A stretch of DNA of 64,000 nt from an uncultured Corynebacterium sp. (lineage in GTDB: Bacteria; Actinomycetota; Actinomycetes; Mycobacteriales; Mycobacteriaceae): NCBI RefSeq assembly GCF_946222835.1, contig NZ_CAMIHD010000009.1:32612-96611 (forward strand), in the 5' to 3' direction. The notes beneath the pieces were generated by a model. That model worked only from the letters and a program-made list of their open reading frames with translations, was not told the DNA's origin and did no database searches. Position numbers and translations under genes: made by a program. Positions 51,361 to 61,360 of this stretch are shown here, in pieces. Numbering within the stretch: the stretch's first letter is position 1; each line of letters starts with the position of its first letter.

Positions 51361-52977
51361 TTAACCCTCTAACACATGGGTGACAACTGCCTGTGCTTCT
51401 GCTTGTACCTGTCTGAGATGTTCCTCACCCAGGAAAGACTCCGCATAGATTTTGTATTTGTCTTCCGTACCAGAAGGGCGGGCAGCGAACCACGCATTCT
51501 TAGTCGCCACCTTCAGGCCGCCGATGGCGGCACCGTTGCCGGGCGCCTCAGTTAGCGTGGCCACGATCTCCTCCCCTGCCAGCTCCGTAGCGCTGACTTT
51601 TTCGGGAGATAGCTTCTTCAGGATGGCCTTTTGCTCGCGGTTAGCTGGGGCGTCGGTACGGGTATAGGCTGGGGCGCCGAATTTTTCCGCCAGCTCTGCA
51701 TAGCGCTGGGACGGGCTCTTACCCGTCACCGCGGTGATCTCCGCGGCAAGCAGATCCATAATGATGCCATCCTTATCGGTGGACCATACGGAGCCATCGA
51801 AGCGGAGGAAAGACGCACCGGCGGATTCTTCGCCACCGAAGCCAATGGTGCCTTCGACCAATCCCGGCACAAACCACTTGAAGCCGACGGGAACCTCCAC
51901 CAATTCGCGTCCCAAGCTTTTCACCACGCGGTCAATCATGGAGGAGGACACCAAAGTCTTGCCCACACCGGCATTCCCCCACTGCGGACGGTGACTGAAG
52001 AGATACTCAATAGCCACGGCAAGGTAATGATTGGGGTTCATCAAGCCCGCATCGGGAGTGATAATGCCATGGCGATCCGCATCGGCGTCGTTGCCGGTGG
52101 CAAGGTCGAAGCTTGAGCGGGCGTCGATAAGCGAGGCCATGGCATCCGGCGAGGAACAATCCATGCGGATCTTGCCGTCCGTATCCAAGGTCATAAAGCG
52201 GAAGGTGGAGTCCACCTCAGGGTTGACCACGGTCATATTCAGCCCGTAGTAATCCGCAATAGCCTGCCAGTAGTCCACCGAGGCACCTCCCATGGGGTCG
52301 GCACCGATGCGCAGGCCGGAGTCCTTGATGGCCTGCATATCCACCACATTCTTTAGGTCAGAAACGTAAGAGTGCACGTAATCATGCTTGATGCAGCGCT
52401 CATCCAGCACGCCGTGAACCGAGGTCCGCTTGACCCCCTCCAGCCCGGCGCGCAAGTAGTCGTTGGCGCGGCCTGCAATCCAATCGGTTGCCTGCGCATC
52501 GGCCGGGCCGCCGGTTGGCGGGTTGTACTTGAAGCCACCATCGCGCGGAGGGTTATGCGAAGGGGTAATCACAATGCCGTCGGTACCGGGGTGGGTCAAA
52601 ATCGCGTGGGATACCGCCGGGGTCGGGGTATAGCGGCCGCGATCATCGACGCGAACCTCCAGCTCATTGGCCAGCAGCACCTCGAGGGCGGAGACCATGG
52701 CAGGCTCGGATAGCGCATGGGTATCGCGGCCGATGAAAATCGCCCCGGTAACCCCCTGCTCCGCGCGGTAGTCCACAATGGCCTGGGTAATCGCCAGGAT
52801 ATGCGCCTCATTAAAAGCGCAGTCGAGTGCGGAGCCGCGATGCCCGGAGGTGCCAAAGGAGACCTGCTGGTCAGGGTTATCCGCATCCGGGGTGCGGGTG
52901 TAGTAGGCGGTGACCAATTCTGCGATGTCAATGAGATCCGATGGTTGTGCAAGCATGCCGGCGCGCTCGTGGGCCAT
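51361..52977 (-). CDS. pgm: Phosphoglucomutase (alpha-D-glucose)
   Basis: Interconverts glucose-1-phosphate and glucose-6-phosphate in glycogen, trehalose and wall-sugar synthesis. 538 residues. Phosphoserine loop TPSHNPPRDGGFKYNPPTGG, metal loop ATGNDADADRHGI, sugar-binding GGEESAGASFLR, and the C-terminal phosphate-binding ARPSGTEDKYKIYAESF. QVSFGTSGHRGSAL at the N-terminus is typical of this group. ATG at 52977 is preceded by AAGGAG. First gene of the run pgm-DoxX-DsbA. Confidence 0.96.
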   Translation of the reverse strand: MAHERAGMLAQPSDLIDIAELVTAYYTRTPDADNPDQQVSFGTSGHRGSALDCAFNEAHILAITQAIVDYRAEQGVTGAIFIGRDTHALSEPAMVSALEVLLANELEVRVDDRGRYTPTPAVSHAILTHPGTDGIVITPSHNPPRDGGFKYNPPTGGPADAQATDWIAGRANDYLRAGLEGVKRTSVHGVLDERCIKHDYVHSYVSDLKNVVDMQAIKDSGLRIGADPMGGASVDYWQAIADYYGLNMTVVNPEVDSTFRFMTLDTDGKIRMDCSSPDAMASLIDARSSFDLATGNDADADRHGIITPDAGLMNPNHYLAVAIEYLFSHRPQWGNAGVGKTLVSSSMIDRVVKSLGRELVEVPVGFKWFVPGLVEGTIGFGGEESAGASFLRFDGSVWSTDKDGIIMDLLAAEITAVTGKSPSQRYAELAEKFGAPAYTRTDAPANREQKAILKKLSPEKVSATELAGEEIVATLTEAPGNGAAIGGLKVATKNAWFAARPSGTEDKYKIYAESFLGEEHLRQVQAEAQAVVTHVLEG

Positions 52978-53088
52978 GGCGTACTCCTTGGGGTTGGGGT
53001 CCGTATAGCTATAGCTTGCCTTCTCCCCAGTGATTGCGCAGGGCGGATAGTCCCCCGGCTGGGGGTATGGGCAAATTTACTCCATTTC

Positions 53089-53094
53089 TATAGT
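53089..53094 (+). promoter_or_regulatory. -10 box of the AGCS symporter
   Basis: TATAGT 16 bases upstream of the ATG at 53111, predicting a very short leader. Confidence 0.45.
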
Positions 53095-53110
53095 TCGCTA
53101 GATTTACAGA

Positions 53111-54532
53111 ATGGACTCGCTTAATTCCATCCTCTCCGCCATCAGTTCCGTGGTCTGGGGACCATTCATCCTCATTCCACTCCTGTTGGGCACGGGCCTG
53201 TGGCTGACCATCCGCTTGGGCGGTCTCCAATTTCGGGCACTGGGCCGCGCGCTGCGCCACGTCTTTGCCACAGACTCTGATGATGAGTCCACTGAAGGAG
53301 ATATTTCCAATTATCAGGCGCTGACCACCGCTCTTGCTGCCACCGTAGGCGTGGGAAATATCGTGGGCGTGGCCACCGCGCTGTCTATTGGCGGACCCGG
53401 TGCGCTGGTATGGATCTGGATTACGGGTCTAGTGGGCATGGCCTCCAAATACACCGAGGCGTACCTCGGTGTGCGTTTTCGCACCACCGATTCCAAGGGC
53501 GAGATGTCCGGCGGCCCGCAGCAATATCTCAAGCGCGGTATCCCCGGGCCGCTCGGCTCCGTGCTAGCTGTCTTCTTTGCCATCTTTGCAATCTGTGCCT
53601 CTTTTGGCATTGGCAACCTCGCCCAAGCCAATGCCGTGGCCACCAATATGGAATCCACTTTCGGCATCGCCCCAGCGGCCACCGGTGCAATCCTGTTCGT
53701 CTTGGTAGGCTCCGTACTCCTCGGTGGAATCCAGGCCATCGGCCGCATCACCGCGGCCTTCGTGCCTTTAATGATCATCGTTTATGTTCTTGGTGGACTG
53801 TTTGTGATCTTCTCGCACGCTAGCGAGATCCCCGCTGCCTTTGCCATGATTTTCAGCGATGCCTTCACTGGAACGGCCGCCGGTGGCGGCTTCGTAGGCT
53901 CGACCATCATGATGGCCATTCAATACGGCGTCGCCCGCGGCATCTTCTCTAATGAATCCGGCATGGGCTCCGCCGCCATTGCCGCGGCGGCCGCCAAAAC
54001 CCCGCACCCGGCGCGCCAGGGGCTAGTCTCCATGACACAGACCTTCATCGACACCATCATTGTGGTCACCATCACCGGCTTGGTCATTGTGGTGGGTGGC
54101 ACCTGGGACATGGGCCGCGACGAGGCCGGAATCATGACGGCTGAGGCCTTCTCTCGTGTACTGCCCGGAGACTGGGGCGGCACCATCGTTTCGCTCTCCA
54201 TTATTTTCTTCGCCTTTTCCACCATCATGGCCTGGGCGTATTACGGCGAACGTTCCTTGGAGTCCCTCTGCGGACGCAAGGCTTCTATCCCCTACCGCAT
54301 GTTCTTTGCCTGCCTGCTTTTTGTCGGTTCCGTCTCGGAGCTCGAGCTTGCCTGGACCTTCTCCGATCTGGCCAATGGTCTCATCGCCATTCCGAACCTC
54401 ATTGGGCTGCTCCTCCTTTCCGGCCTCGTGGCACGCGAGACTAAGGCGTACCTAGCCTTTGATCCCAAGCTCAACAAACCGGTAGATGAGGTGCGCGCGT
54501 TCGTAGAGTCCCAGGGAATGGACTGGAAGTAA
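53111..54532 (+). CDS. Sodium:alanine (AGCS) symporter
   Basis: Complete member of the family whose N-terminus is also seen at 1-280. 473 residues with about 11 helices. Seen: ATVGVGNIVGVATALSIGGPGALVW, MASKYTEAYLGVRFR, GPQQYLKRGIPG, SFGIGNLAQANAVA and GIFSNESGMGSAAIAAAAAKT, the last holding the substrate-binding region. It exports or imports alanine/glycine with Na+. It precedes the two crcB genes by 10 bp and could be transcribed with them, an unusual neighbour. Confidence 0.92.
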   Translation: MDSLNSILSAISSVVWGPFILIPLLLGTGLWLTIRLGGLQFRALGRALRHVFATDSDDESTEGDISNYQALTTALAATVGVGNIVGVATALSIGGPGALVWIWITGLVGMASKYTEAYLGVRFRTTDSKGEMSGGPQQYLKRGIPGPLGSVLAVFFAIFAICASFGIGNLAQANAVATNMESTFGIAPAATGAILFVLVGSVLLGGIQAIGRITAAFVPLMIIVYVLGGLFVIFSHASEIPAAFAMIFSDAFTGTAAGGGFVGSTIMMAIQYGVARGIFSNESGMGSAAIAAAAAKTPHPARQGLVSMTQTFIDTIIVVTITGLVIVVGGTWDMGRDEAGIMTAEAFSRVLPGDWGGTIVSLSIIFFAFSTIMAWAYYGERSLESLCGRKASIPYRMFFACLLFVGSVSELELAWTFSDLANGLIAIPNLIGLLLLSGLVARETKAYLAFDPKLNKPVDEVRAFVESQGMDWK

Positions 54533-54542
54533 CATAGGCCGC

Positions 54543-54845
54543 ATGCCTCAATTCCTCGTCGTGGGTGCTGGCGCCGCGCTCGGTGCGGCTGCCAGATACT
54601 TGCTTTCCGTAGCACTCGGCGGCGGCATGATCCCGCTGCTCATCATCAATATCCTTGGCAGCGCGCTGATGGGTTACTTCCGCCCCGGCCCATTCTGGGG
54701 CACGGGCGTGCTGGGCGGTTTTACTAGCTTCGCTACCTTCGTTTTCCTCACCTCCGAGGCGCACTGGACCATCGCCCTAGCCTATGTCCTAGCCACCATC
54801 GTTGGCTGCGTGGGCGGCTACCTGGCGGGTGACAAGCTGCGATGA
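54543..54845 (+). CDS. crcB: Fluoride exporter CrcB, first subunit
   Basis: 100 residues, four helices. GAALGAAARYLLSVAL at the N-terminus, LLIINILGSALMGYF (N-x-x-G) and GVLGGFTSFATFVFLTSEA (G-G-F-T-S-F, the Na+/aromatic site). It is the short partner of a tandem pair; its stop overlaps the next start by four bases (ATGA). Pairs of divergent short CrcB proteins form heterodimeric fluoride channels with antiparallel topology in Gram-positive bacteria. No fluoride riboswitch is visible in the 10 bp before it. Confidence 0.92.
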   Translation: MPQFLVVGAGAALGAAARYLLSVALGGGMIPLLIINILGSALMGYFRPGPFWGTGVLGGFTSFATFVFLTSEAHWTIALAYVLATIVGCVGGYLAGDKLR

Positions 54846-55201
54846 ATCTTCTTTGTGTCCTTCTCGGCGGCTTCATAGGCGGCAGCCTGCGCTATAGCTT
54901 TACCCGGCTTTTACCTGCCCCCTATTGCACCTTCGTGGCGAATATTTTGGGCTCCCTCGCCCTCGGCCTGGCTTATGGTTTCGCCCAGCTTGCCGACGCC
55001 CCCCTCATCCACCCCTTCCTCGCCCTCGGCCTTGCAGGTGGCCTGTCCACCTGGTCCACGCTGGCGAAGGAACTAGGAGAAATGATAAAACGCAAACAAT
55101 GGTGGCGGCTTAGCAAGTATCTCTTCTGGACCATCGGACTGGGCATCGTTTTAGCCTGGCGCGGCACCATCTGGGCGGCCCGCATTTATCACGGGATTTA
55201 A
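54842..55201 (+). CDS. crcB: Fluoride exporter CrcB, second subunit
   Basis: 119 residues, four helices. LLGGFIGGSLRYSFTRL, TFVANILGSLALGLAYG and GLAGGLSTWSTLAKELGEMI (G-G-L-S-T-W-S/T variant of the fluoride site). The ATG overlaps the stop of the first crcB. Positive residues differ between the two at the ends, as expected for opposite membrane orientation in a heterodimer (inference). Together they should confer fluoride resistance. Confidence 0.92.
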   Translation: MNLLCVLLGGFIGGSLRYSFTRLLPAPYCTFVANILGSLALGLAYGFAQLADAPLIHPFLALGLAGGLSTWSTLAKELGEMIKRKQWWRLSKYLFWTIGLGIVLAWRGTIWAARIYHGI

Positions 55202-55262
55202 GGGGTAAACTCCCAGCTAACTAGCAGTTACTTTTGGCTCGCTCGAGCCTAATATTTTTCGG

Positions 55263-56465
55263 GTGAGTTTCCTGTTGAATCTGCCTTTGGCGGATCCCAT
55301 CAATGGCGTGATCTTCTACGCCATCCTCGCGATTGCGGCCATCATCATTCTCCTCCAACGCAAGGTGTGGCCACTGATCATCGCCGCCCTGCTGTGCATT
55401 ATTGCTTGGTTCCTACTCCGTCACTGGCAAGTACCGTGGTACATCTTCCTCGCCGCCTTCGTCCCCGTGGCGGCGCTGGTACGCAAACCCAAGATTGTCA
55501 CGGTCACCGCCGGAATCTTTTCCCTTTTGGCCACGGTCGGCATCGTCAACATGGAATACCAAACCTATCCAGATATTGCGTCCCTTGACCCGCGCCCTGT
55601 GGCAAAGGAAATGAGCTACGAAGAATTTTCCCACACCAAGTCTGGTGCAGCCATCGTCCATTTGGATCTTCCCGGCACCACCTCCCATTTCGCCGCCCGG
55701 CAAGCCACGGCGTATATTCCGCCGGCATACTGGACGGACCACGCCTTGCCTGTCATTGTGCTCCTGCACGGCAACCCGGGCGGCCCAGATCAGTGGTTCG
55801 GTTCGGGCGAGGCGGCCGAAACTGCAGACCAATTCCAAGCGGCTAACGGGGGCCGCAGCCCCATCGTCATAGCCGTGGACGCCACCGGCTCTGAAACCGC
55901 CAACCCCATTTGCGCCGATAGCTCCCAGGCCAAGGTAATGACCTACCTCAGCCAGGACGTACCACAGGCCATTAAACAAAAATTCAAAGTCACCCCGGAT
56001 CAGCGCACCTGGACCGTGGGCGGATTAAGCTACGGCGGCACCTGCTCCCTACAGATCGCCACCAACCGCCCCGAAGCCTATGGTTCCATCATCGACATTT
56101 CCGGCGAGGCTGAGCCCACCATTGGCAACCACGCGGCGACGGTGAAGAAATTCTTCGCCGGGGACGAATCCGCCTTCAATGACCAAGACCCCGCCCACCT
56201 GCTCGCCCACAAGCACTTCTCTACCCAGGCCATCTTCATCGCTGGCGATAAGGACACTGCTTCGGTCAATGCTTTGCGCTCGCTTTCCGTTGCCGCCCGC
56301 GCCGCCGGCATGAAAACCTACTTTGGCACCCGACCCGGCGGCCACTCCTTTCAGGTGTGGCGCCCAGCCCTGCGCGAATCTTTCGCTTGGGCCGCTAGCC
56401 GCGGTGGAATGACCGCTATCAAGGATCCCTTCGATGGAATTGGAGCCCACGATGTCCGTTCTTAA
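55263..56465 (+). CDS. Membrane-anchored esterase beside the lipid aminoacylation gene
   Basis: 400 residues. Residues 5-100 form about four helices; the rest is an esterase D/mycolyltransferase-like alpha/beta hydrolase with LPVIVLLHGNPGGPDQWFG (oxyanion loop), the serine elbow GGLSYGGTCSLQIATNRP, and a His in TRPGGHSFQVWRPAL. GTG start at 55263. Its end overlaps the start of the DUF2156 gene by 14 bases. Aminoacyl-phosphatidylglycerol synthases are often paired with a hydrolase that removes the amino acid from the lipid; by position this is a candidate for that role, though it could instead act on other envelope esters. Confidence 0.82.
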   Translation: MSFLLNLPLADPINGVIFYAILAIAAIIILLQRKVWPLIIAALLCIIAWFLLRHWQVPWYIFLAAFVPVAALVRKPKIVTVTAGIFSLLATVGIVNMEYQTYPDIASLDPRPVAKEMSYEEFSHTKSGAAIVHLDLPGTTSHFAARQATAYIPPAYWTDHALPVIVLLHGNPGGPDQWFGSGEAAETADQFQAANGGRSPIVIAVDATGSETANPICADSSQAKVMTYLSQDVPQAIKQKFKVTPDQRTWTVGGLSYGGTCSLQIATNRPEAYGSIIDISGEAEPTIGNHAATVKKFFAGDESAFNDQDPAHLLAHKHFSTQAIFIAGDKDTASVNALRSLSVAARAAGMKTYFGTRPGGHSFQVWRPALRESFAWAASRGGMTAIKDPFDGIGAHDVRS

Positions 56466-58762
56466 AACCATCCTGACCAGGTTTCCCGTTTCCCTAGCCG
56501 TCTTAGTCATTATGTGGGCGCTTCACCTAGTGGACTTCCCCACCTCCCACTGGCTGGCGCTGACTACCGCGCACCCCGGTGGCGCCATTATCTTGTCCGT
56601 ACTCATCGTGCTGTGGCTCGTTCCCGCTGAATGGCGCTTAGGTTCCTTGCGCACATTGGCGGTAGGAGTTGTCTCCCAGCTCATCAGCGTCCCGCTATCC
56701 ATCGTGCTCGCCCGCGGCATTGAGACCGTAGGCCTAAATCGATGGGGCAATGACTTATTGAGCGATACCTTCCTCACCCCTATCGGCTTTATCGCTGGTG
56801 CCGCTGGTTTTTCCTCCGCTTTACTCCCCCGCCTATGGCGCCGCCGACTGCGCGTTTCACTTATCGTGCTTACCGCCACTTTTGTGCTCTATTCCGGCAC
56901 CATGTCAGATGTTCTCGGCATCGTCGCCGCCATGCTTTCTATTACGGCTGGCCAATTGCTCTTTAAGCCCGAATCTGCACCGCCTTCCATCAGGGAGCGT
57001 CGCGTGCTCCTCGCCGTCGGTATCGCCTGCGTAGCCATTGGCCCCGCCTTCGTGGCACTCGACCCCATGGCCGAAGGTCCGTTTTCCCAAATCACACAGC
57101 TCCTGTGGGCACCACACCTTTCGGCTCTGGAGGCCACTCAAGCCTGCGCAGATTCGCTAACTTCTACCAGCTGTACCGCCGCAGTCGATCTCGCCCGTGC
57201 CCAAGGCATCGGCGCCCTGGTGGCAAATATCATGCCGTTTATCATCCAGCTGGTGGTGTGCTTTGGTCTTATGCGCGGCCGCGTGCTCGCTTGGTGGATG
57301 GCGGTTATCACCCAAGTACTGGCTATCGGCTTGCTGACCTACCAGCTTTGGGACGATTCCCGCCTTAGCTACCTCCTGGCCAACCTCGTGCTGGTCATCC
57401 TGCCCTGGCTCTTGGCACTGTTCATGCTGCTTATCAATCGTTCGCTCTTCCGGATCCGCGAAAACCGCGCATTTTTCAGCCGCACTATTGTCTTCGCCAG
57501 CCTTACCTCTGCTCTCGGCGCGGGCCTGTGGATCCTTACGGCGTCGTTGCACAACACCGTTCCCCCAGCGAATCTTTCCGACATCCTCGCAGAAACTCCA
57601 TTGCGCTTCGTTCCGGCCGTCGTTGCGCTTATCCTTCCCCACCACGTCGCGCCGGCAACGATGTTTTCCTGGTTCGCCTACCTATGGGTTGGAAACGCCT
57701 TCTGGATCCTTTTGACAGTCCGCCTCTACCTTGGCTTTTCTCGGCCTGTCGACCCGGCCCAAGAGTCCGACCGCGCCACCGCACGCCGCTTACTCGAAGC
57801 CGGTACCGGCGATCACCTCTCCTTTATGACGCTGTGGAAATCCAACCGGTACTACTTCCACGGTGACTCCTATGTGGCCTATCGTGTCTCCAATGGCATC
57901 GCGCTCACGCTGGGCGCCCCCCGTCGGCCGCGATATCAGCGTCGAATTCGAGCGCTTTGCCGCCGAGCAAGGCTGGGCTGTGGCGTGGTATTCCGTCAGT
58001 GCGCAGTTCGCCGATGCTCACCCGCAGCTCAAGCGTCTCCAAGTTGCAGAAGAAGCAGTCCTCAACTGCGAGTCCGTGGAATTCAAGGGAAAGAAATTTC
58101 AAAATGTGCGCACGGCCCGAAACAAAGCCGCGAAGGAAGGCGTTACTACTCGATGGACCACGTGGGAGGAGCTAGATATTGCCTCTATCGCCCGCATTAG
58201 CGCACTCAGCGAGGACTGGGTTTCCGACAAGGCCCTACCCGAGAGGGGCTTTACCCTCGGCGGCCTAGAAGAAATGATGGTGGACGGCACCCGGCTTTTG
58301 CTTGCTGAGTCCGCCGACGGCACTTTGCATGGTGTGACCAGTTGGATGCCGGTATATGAAAATGGTGCTATTGCCGGCTACGTTCTCGACGTCATGCGCC
58401 GCAACGAGCACGGCTTTAAGGGAGTAATTGAACTCCTCATCTCAGAAGCGACGCTCATTGCCCAGTCCGAAGGTCTTGCTTGGATCTCTTTGTCCGGTGC
58501 GCCTTTGGCTGGACAACCTGACGAGCCTAACTGGCTCGACGTCGCCCTCAATCGCATTGGGGAAGGAGTCGAACCGCTCTACGGCTTCCGCACCCTCGCA
58601 GCCAGTAAGCGCAAATTTCAACCGGAGGAACACCCGTGGTACCTGTGCTATCACGATGAATTGAAGCTTCCTTCCATCGCGCTGGCCACCATGCACGCCT
58701 ACCTGCCTGATATGAAGACCAAGGATGCGGTATCGGCGGTCAAGGCGTGGATGGCCGCATAA
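56452..58762 (+). pseudogene. Aminoacyl-phosphatidylglycerol synthase-like (DUF2156), frameshifted at a C run
   Basis: Membrane protein that would transfer an amino acid from aminoacyl-tRNA to phosphatidylglycerol or diacylglycerol. About 12 helices in residues 1-430, then the C-terminal DUF2156 transferase domain (DHLSFMTLWKSNRYYFHGDSYVAY, IALTLGAP, EGVTTRWTTWEELD, YVLDVMRRNEHGFKGVIELLI). The frame breaks in six C at 57917-57922: GAP-VGRDIS requires five. With five C the gene encodes 769 residues from the ATG at 56452 (GGAG precedes it). As read, translation stops at 58200 with about 100 residues of foreign frame. Confidence 0.85.
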
Positions 58763-58768
58763 AAGCAA

Positions 58769-58806
58769 TAAGGCCTCCTTTCATCGTGTGATGAGGGGAG
58801 GCCTTA
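58769..58806. terminator. Bidirectional terminator between convergent operons
   Basis: TAAGGCCTCC and GGAGGCCTTA (10-bp perfect stem) with an inner CATC/GATG helix, between the frameshifted synthase and the FtsX-type permease. Confidence 0.8.
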
Positions 58807-58816
58807 GGCTTTGCAG

Positions 58817-61360
58817 CTAGTCAGCGATTGCTTCCAATGGCGGCGTCTTCGCCGCGCGGTGCGAAGGCCAAACTGCTGCGATAATGCCGACGATGGCCGA
58901 GCCCACCAGCATAATGAGCACCATCGCCCACGGAATCTGTGCAGAGTCTAGCCCCTCATCGCCGAGGATCTTAATGAAGGACCAGCCCAGACCAAGGCCG
59001 ATGAGGATGCCCATCACCGCGCCAAAGAGCGCGATCTGCACGGACTCCAGGGTAATCATCGTGCGGATCTGGCGGCGTTGCGTGCCCACGGCCCGCAACA
59101 TACCGATCTCCTGACGGCGCTCGATTACGCCCAAGGTCAAGGTATTGACAATGCCCAACACCGCAATAATGACGGCAAGGGCGAGCAGACCATAAAGGAT
59201 GGAGAGCATCTGGTCAATAAAGCCTGCAGCTTGGCCCGCATACTCCTCACCGGAATTGACCTGAACCACAACCAGATCCTTGACCGCATTCTCCAGGTTA
59301 TGGCGCAGTTCTTCCTTGTCATAGCCTTCTTGCCCCAAGACGCCCACCATTTGGACGGTAAAGGATTTCTCCGGTGCGACCTGCTCAGCCACTTCCTGCG
59401 AGAGCACCATATTCTGCACCACTTCGGTGGACTTAAAGGTTCCGACCAATTTGGCCTCGGCCTTCTTGTCCTTTTCCGCAGAAGCTACCTTGTAGGTCTC
59501 TCCTACCTTCCAGCCGTGTTCCTTGGCAAAGTCTTCGGTAGCAATGAATCCCTTATCCAAGTTGGCATCGCCCTCGACCATGTCGAGCGCAATCATCGAC
59601 GATGGATCACCATCCGCGGTCATCGTCTGCTGGAATTGTGGGCCATAATCCATCGATGCTTGACCATCCACGGTTACTGGGGCCATACCAATGGTGATGG
59701 CCTTATCTACACCCTCAGCCTCAGCCGCACGCTTACCAGTGTCCTTCGGTGTTGGGAATTCACCGGAGCTAGGGCCAGAAAGGAGGTAATCGGAGGTGAT
59801 GTTCTGCTCCACGGTATCGGCCACGGAGGACTTCATCGTCGCGCCCAGCACGCCAATAGCCGTCACCAAGGCCACGCCCAGGGTCAGCGCAAATGCAGTG
59901 GCTGCCGTGCGGCGTGGATTGCGGCGCGAGTTCGTCGCCGCCAAAGAACCGATAGCACCGAAAGGCGCACCGATTACCTTGCCTACCGTCGGTACCAAAG
60001 GCAGCGACAAGGCCGGGCCAGCCAAGAAGAAACCGACAATAACCCCGAACGCGCCCACACCGACGAGGACGGCGCGGACGTTCGTCTCGCCGTCGGAAAG
60101 CACGCCTGCCAACGCCGCAACAATGCCAACCAGCAAAATAATGGCACCGAAAATCGTGCGGACCTTCAGGGACGTTGCAGAAGCAGACTCGGTGGTGCGC
60201 ATCGCTTCAACCGGCTGCACGCGACCTGCGCGCCGTGCCGGGGCCCACGCGGATACGACCGTCACGATGGTGCCCAAAATAATCGGGACCACGATGGCCG
60301 AAACACTCAGGCCCAAGCCACCGTCGAACGGCATTCCTTTCGCGCTCATTACTGCCTTAATGATGGCCACCAAGCCCATGCCGGCAACAACGCCGACAAT
60401 GGAACCCAGAAGCCCCACGATGGCAGATTCCACCACCACCGAGTTCGTAATCTGGCGGCGGGAAGCACCCAGCGCACGCAGAAGTGCGAATTCCTTGGTG
60501 CGCTGCGCGACAATCATGGAGAAGGTATTAGCGATGATAAACGTGCCCACCAGCAGCGCAATCAAGCCGAACGCAATGAGGAAGTAGTTAATGAACTTCA
60601 AGGCAGAAGACATCATCTCCGAGGTCTCCTCCGCCAGGCGCTCGCCCGACTCCGCCTTGACGTCATACTTGTCATTTAGGTGATCCACCAAGGCGTTTGC
60701 ATCCACACCATCGGCCGCAGAAACCTTGAGCTGGCTCGGATCGCCGTAGCGCTCCAGGTAGTCCTTCTCAGCCATGCTCAGCACGATGCTATCGCCCTGG
60801 TCGACGGCGGGCTCCGAGATACCAGAAACGGTAACCGTATCCTGCTCATCGGGGTGAACCACAATGAGCTTTTGTCCCACGGAGATTCCATATTTATCCG
60901 CCGCGGAGGAATTGACAAGGACTTCGTCCTTACCGCTCGGCTCCTCGCCCTCCTTCAGCTTATCGGCACCGCCAACGACCTTATCCTCTGGATAAAACGG
61001 GACAACGCTGGCCGTACCGCCCTGAGTCTGATAGGCCTCCGAGTTCTCATTGGCTGCGACGACGGTCTCCGAATCCGCGATGTTGATGTTCTTGACATCT
61101 TTATCATCGGCCAACTTCTGGCGAAGCTTTTCATCCAGCTTCCCGCCGTTATCGTCCTTCTGGCTCACCACCGCATCCACGCCACGGAATTGATTATCCA
61201 CGGCGGAGTCAAAAGTAGACTTCAGCGAATTGGTGAACATAAACGAGCCGGCAATAAACGCCGTGCCCAAAACCACCGCGAGAATTGTCAGCCCAAGGCG
61301 CAACTTATGCGCCACGATATTGCGCAGGGACACCCTGCGCATTGCATTTCCGCGTGCCAT
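58817..61360 (-). CDS. FtsX/MacB-type ABC exporter permease
   Basis: 847 residues with ten helices: a first helix near residue 20 (LGLTILAVVLGTAFIAGSFM), a large extracytoplasmic MacB_PCD domain, a block of helices with FtsX signature (FSMIVAQRTKEFALLRALGASRRQI), a second soluble domain and a final FtsX block (TLGVIERRQEIGMLRAVGTQRRQIRTM). This two-FtsX architecture is that of actinobacterial lipoprotein/peptide exporters. Its ATPase starts one base upstream (61361-62089). The substrate is unknown; no two-component genes accompany it. Confidence 0.92.
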   Translation of the reverse strand: MARGNAMRRVSLRNIVAHKLRLGLTILAVVLGTAFIAGSFMFTNSLKSTFDSAVDNQFRGVDAVVSQKDDNGGKLDEKLRQKLADDKDVKNINIADSETVVAANENSEAYQTQGGTASVVPFYPEDKVVGGADKLKEGEEPSGKDEVLVNSSAADKYGISVGQKLIVVHPDEQDTVTVSGISEPAVDQGDSIVLSMAEKDYLERYGDPSQLKVSAADGVDANALVDHLNDKYDVKAESGERLAEETSEMMSSALKFINYFLIAFGLIALLVGTFIIANTFSMIVAQRTKEFALLRALGASRRQITNSVVVESAIVGLLGSIVGVVAGMGLVAIIKAVMSAKGMPFDGGLGLSVSAIVVPIILGTIVTVVSAWAPARRAGRVQPVEAMRTTESASATSLKVRTIFGAIILLVGIVAALAGVLSDGETNVRAVLVGVGAFGVIVGFFLAGPALSLPLVPTVGKVIGAPFGAIGSLAATNSRRNPRRTAATAFALTLGVALVTAIGVLGATMKSSVADTVEQNITSDYLLSGPSSGEFPTPKDTGKRAAEAEGVDKAITIGMAPVTVDGQASMDYGPQFQQTMTADGDPSSMIALDMVEGDANLDKGFIATEDFAKEHGWKVGETYKVASAEKDKKAEAKLVGTFKSTEVVQNMVLSQEVAEQVAPEKSFTVQMVGVLGQEGYDKEELRHNLENAVKDLVVVQVNSGEEYAGQAAGFIDQMLSILYGLLALAVIIAVLGIVNTLTLGVIERRQEIGMLRAVGTQRRQIRTMITLESVQIALFGAVMGILIGLGLGWSFIKILGDEGLDSAQIPWAMVLIMLVGSAIVGIIAAVWPSHRAAKTPPLEAIAD

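Noticed and set aside
54533..54542. Fluoride riboswitch before crcB
   Set aside because: Only 10 bp separate the symporter stop and crcB; no GGNGAU-type pseudoknot sequence there or in the preceding coding end.
59078..60679. 533-codon plus-strand frame antisense to the FtsX permease
   Set aside because: Overlaps a clear membrane protein in full; no domain visible, many Arg/His/Asn as in antisense frames.
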